Assembly: GCA_020024645.1 (NCBI GenBank)
Contig: JAHHTN010000016.1
Span: 1-34,803, forward strand
Origin: Faecalimonas sp.
Lineage (GTDB): Bacteria > Bacillota > Clostridia > Lachnospirales > Lachnospiraceae
Reading direction: 5' to 3'
DNA: 34,803 bases
The translations under genes were made by a program, and so were the position numbers. Of the stretch, positions 33,283 through 34,803 are shown piece by piece. How positions within the stretch are numbered: the first letter of the stretch is position 1; every line of letters starts with the position of its first letter. A model generated the notes under the pieces. That model was given only the letters and a program-made list of their open reading frames with translations. It made no database searches and was not told the origin of the DNA.

Positions 33283-34767
33283 CTATTTTCGTTTCTTCTC
33301 ATATCTTCCATGTAAAATTAACGCTATGATTGTAAATAATACTGGTCCTAAAATACTCCATACAGTTGTTGCCACGTCACCTGCCATCGCTGGTTGAATA
33401 ATTGTAAAGAAATTAGCAAATCCAACTATCCCTGTTACAAGAACAGTAAAGACAATCGTAACTGTATTATTTTTAAAAATAACAAATGGTTTATCAATAT
33501 TTTTGTTCTTTTTAAATTTAATAAATGCCGCTGAAATAAACATATATGGAAGTGTCATTGCTACATTTGTCATAGAAACAAGGATATTAAAAAACTGTGT
33601 CATTGTATCTCCACCCATAGAAATTAGGAAAATAAATAAAACAACAACAACTGCTTGCACTTTTAAAGCAAATTTAGGCATTCCATTTTCCATTTTACAA
33701 AATTTTTCTGGAAGAAGTCCTTTGGGACTTCCTTCAATCAACTGCTTTAATGGAGAGTAGCACAATGTAAATACAGCTCCTGCTAGGGAAAGTAAAATAG
33801 AAATCCCCATAATTCTCGCCACCCAATCTCCTATCTGAATACACACACTTTGATTTGCACCAAACGCTGCACCAATTTGATAGCCTAAATTATTCATAAT
33901 TACATATGAGGCATTTCCTTTATGAACTGTCGCTGCTGAAAGAGTTTCGCTCCAATTTGTAAAAATACCTACACAAAAAATACCAATTGAATATCCTACC
34001 GCAACAATAATTGCTGCTATTGTTAAACCTCTTCCAAAATTCTTTTCTGGATTTTCTGTTTCATCTACAAGACCTCCAACTGCTTCCGTTCCTCCGTAGG
34101 CAAATAATGCATATACAAGAAAGGACAACATTGCTAAAGAACCCGCATATTCAGGATTTGGAGATTCCACTAAAGTTGCTGCTGAAACAACAGGTTGAGC
34201 AAGTTCTCCCCCATTTCCAATTAAAACAAGAAGAGCACCTCCAATTAGCATAACATTTAAAAACATACATGCAATTCCACCAATAGATGCTACTTTCTGA
34301 ATGTTTTTCATGCCTTTACTTGCAAAAAATGTTACAACAACAATAAAAACAATTCCTAAAAGCCCAAGCGTTTGTGTAGAACTCAATCCAAAAATACTCC
34401 ACTTCTGTGTGGTATCTTTTCCAAAAATTGCATTAGAAAGAGGAACCATAATTCCAGAAGAAATGTTTACAAGCCAAATTACATATGATGTATACCACAT
34501 AAATGTAGCAACAAAAGCATACTTCGTATTTACACAAATTTGCATCCATGAAAAAATACCACCTTTTTCATCTTTAAAAGCAGAACCATACTCTGCAATC
34601 ATAAATGCAAATGGTACAAAAAATACAACTGCCGACAATAAATAAAATGGAATTGCTCCATACCCCATAAGGTAAAAAGAACGAGGCATATTATTGAATC
34701 CATACACTGAAGTGAAAATCATCAAAATTAATGCTCCCATACTCAATTTTTTTTGTTTTTCTGACAT
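33283..34767 (-). CDS. yjeM: APC-family amino acid antiporter, YjeM-like (glutamate/GABA family)
   Basis: 494 residues and about 12 membrane segments. The N-terminal LMIFTSVYGFNNMPRSFYLM and MIAEYGSAFKDEKGGIFSWM, then AMLSFLVYALFAYGGTEAVG and LVDETENPEKNFGRG, match the Escherichia coli YjeM lineage of the APC superfamily. YjeM proteins group with glutamate/GABA antiporters, but substrates are mostly untested. AGGAGG lies before the ATG. No decarboxylase or partner gene is in reach upstream, because the window ends 36 bases later; a functional link with the decarboxylase about 3.7 kb downstream is only speculation. Confidence 0.85.
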   Translation of the reverse strand: MSEKQKKLSMGALILMIFTSVYGFNNMPRSFYLMGYGAIPFYLLSAVVFFVPFAFMIAEYGSAFKDEKGGIFSWMQICVNTKYAFVATFMWYTSYVIWLVNISSGIMVPLSNAIFGKDTTQKWSIFGLSSTQTLGLLGIVFIVVVTFFASKGMKNIQKVASIGGIACMFLNVMLIGGALLVLIGNGGELAQPVVSAATLVESPNPEYAGSLAMLSFLVYALFAYGGTEAVGGLVDETENPEKNFGRGLTIAAIIVAVGYSIGIFCVGIFTNWSETLSAATVHKGNASYVIMNNLGYQIGAAFGANQSVCIQIGDWVARIMGISILLSLAGAVFTLCYSPLKQLIEGSPKGLLPEKFCKMENGMPKFALKVQAVVVVLFIFLISMGGDTMTQFFNILVSMTNVAMTLPYMFISAAFIKFKKNKNIDKPFVIFKNNTVTIVFTVLVTGIVGFANFFTIIQPAMAGDVATTVWSILGPVLFTIIALILHGRYEKKRK

Positions 34768-34803
34768 AAAACTTCCTCCTAACGTATCTAAGTTATTTTA
34801 TAT

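Overview
The window is about 34.8 kb of low-GC, densely coding chromosome. It most resembles a spore-forming Clostridia member of the Lachnospiraceae type. The reasons are the low GC, the spmA/spmB and ricT sporulation-linked genes, AGGAGG-type ribosome sites, a T-box in front of metG, an ECF-type QueT transporter and a tRNA-Leu without an encoded CCA. This placement is inference from gene content. I see no phage genes, transposase, CRISPR array or resistance island, so it reads as core chromosome.

Left part (1-7.7 kb): queT sits behind a class-I preQ1 riboswitch and is followed by a bidirectional terminator. Convergent to it is a two-gene minus-strand unit: a methyltransferase, then a membrane-anchored protein with a propeller-like middle and a C39-like C-terminus that seems to lack the catalytic residues. 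Next comes an OmpR-type response regulator with its large sensor kinase, divergent from a citrate synthase.

Centre (7.8-19.6 kb): the plus strand carries citrate synthase, an alpha/beta hydrolase, rsmA and an AIM24-family protein. A 5 kb block follows with a DUF885 protein (minus) and T-box-controlled metG-tatD (plus). This block is bracketed by two copies, in inverted orientation, of a roughly 170-bp structured repeat. Each copy lies between convergent genes. This repeat is the best candidate in the window for something undescribed. After it come minus-strand spmA-spmB and an AI-2E-type exporter.

Right part (19.6-34.8 kb, all minus strand): a P-type cation ATPase lies behind a yybP-ykoY (Mn2+) riboswitch with a strong promoter and an intrinsic terminator. 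An MsmK/UgpC-type ABC ATPase without permeases is next. A long run then holds a PLP decarboxylase, a guanylate-kinase-like protein, holB, ricT, a TrmN6-like methyltransferase and rsmI, with a small DUF5684-like membrane protein after it. Beyond that are tRNA-Leu(CAG), carB without carA, and a YjeM-type amino-acid antiporter.

RNA-based control is unusually well represented: preQ1-I, a T-box and yybP-ykoY, plus the repeat pair. Several promoters lie directly on top of the terminator of the preceding gene, consistent with very compact intergenic regions.
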